Source: Nitrospirales bacterium (lineage in GTDB: Bacteria > Nitrospirota > Nitrospiria > Nitrospirales > UBA8639). Taken from it: 37,697 nucleotides of DNA. The DNA lies in assembly GCA_020027535.1 (NCBI GenBank), contig JAHRAK010000125.1, positions 1-37,697 on the forward strand, written 5' to 3'. The translations under genes were made by a program, and so were the position numbers. The notes under the pieces were generated by a model that saw nothing but the letters and a program-made list of their open reading frames with translations, had not been told where the DNA came from and searched no databases. Shown here piece by piece: positions 37,664 to 37,697 of this stretch (the stretch's first letter is position 1; each line of letters begins with the position of its first letter).

Positions 37664-37697
37664 CGAGGGAAAGAAAAAACGGAAAGTGTCAACGAAT

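Noticed and set aside
1-37697. CRISPR arrays, prophage, transposase or integrase genes
   Set aside because: No regularly spaced direct repeats with unique spacers and no recognisable recombinase, transposase or phage structural proteins in the ORF track.

Overview
The window is about 37.7 kb of bacterial chromosome with a Nitrospira/Nitrospirota-like flavour; the taxonomy is an inference. Most of it is housekeeping and cofactor genes, read from the supplied translations by recognising protein families. In order: glyQ-glyS, a small membrane protein, ppdK, ribD, elbB-like, recQ, a hicBA toxin-antitoxin pair on the minus strand, a secreted esterase, and cobQ. Then come two cobalamin riboswitches, one before btuFCD and one before btuB-pduO-cobU-cobT-cobS-(Cys-rich CWC protein)-cbiB-cobD. 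These are followed by a hypothetical protein, a Rieske protein, an HNH nuclease, a precorrin-2 dehydrogenase and an MTH1187-type protein. The minus-strand rpsB-tsf-pyrH-frr-alr cluster is next, then a proA homologue, a two-part methyltransferase, a tRNA-Met(CAT), and two hypothetical genes. Intergenic regions carry stacks of several palindromic repeat families. The most interesting observations are: a ProA homologue whose catalytic Cys position is Thr; cbiB split by an in-frame TAA with its last helix still in frame downstream; a repeat inserted in frame in glyS; an esterase-gene fragment abutting hicA; about nine helically phased A-tracts before a small membrane-protein gene; and a CWC cysteine-rich mini-protein inside the B12 operon. 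I found no clearly new defence or mobile system.
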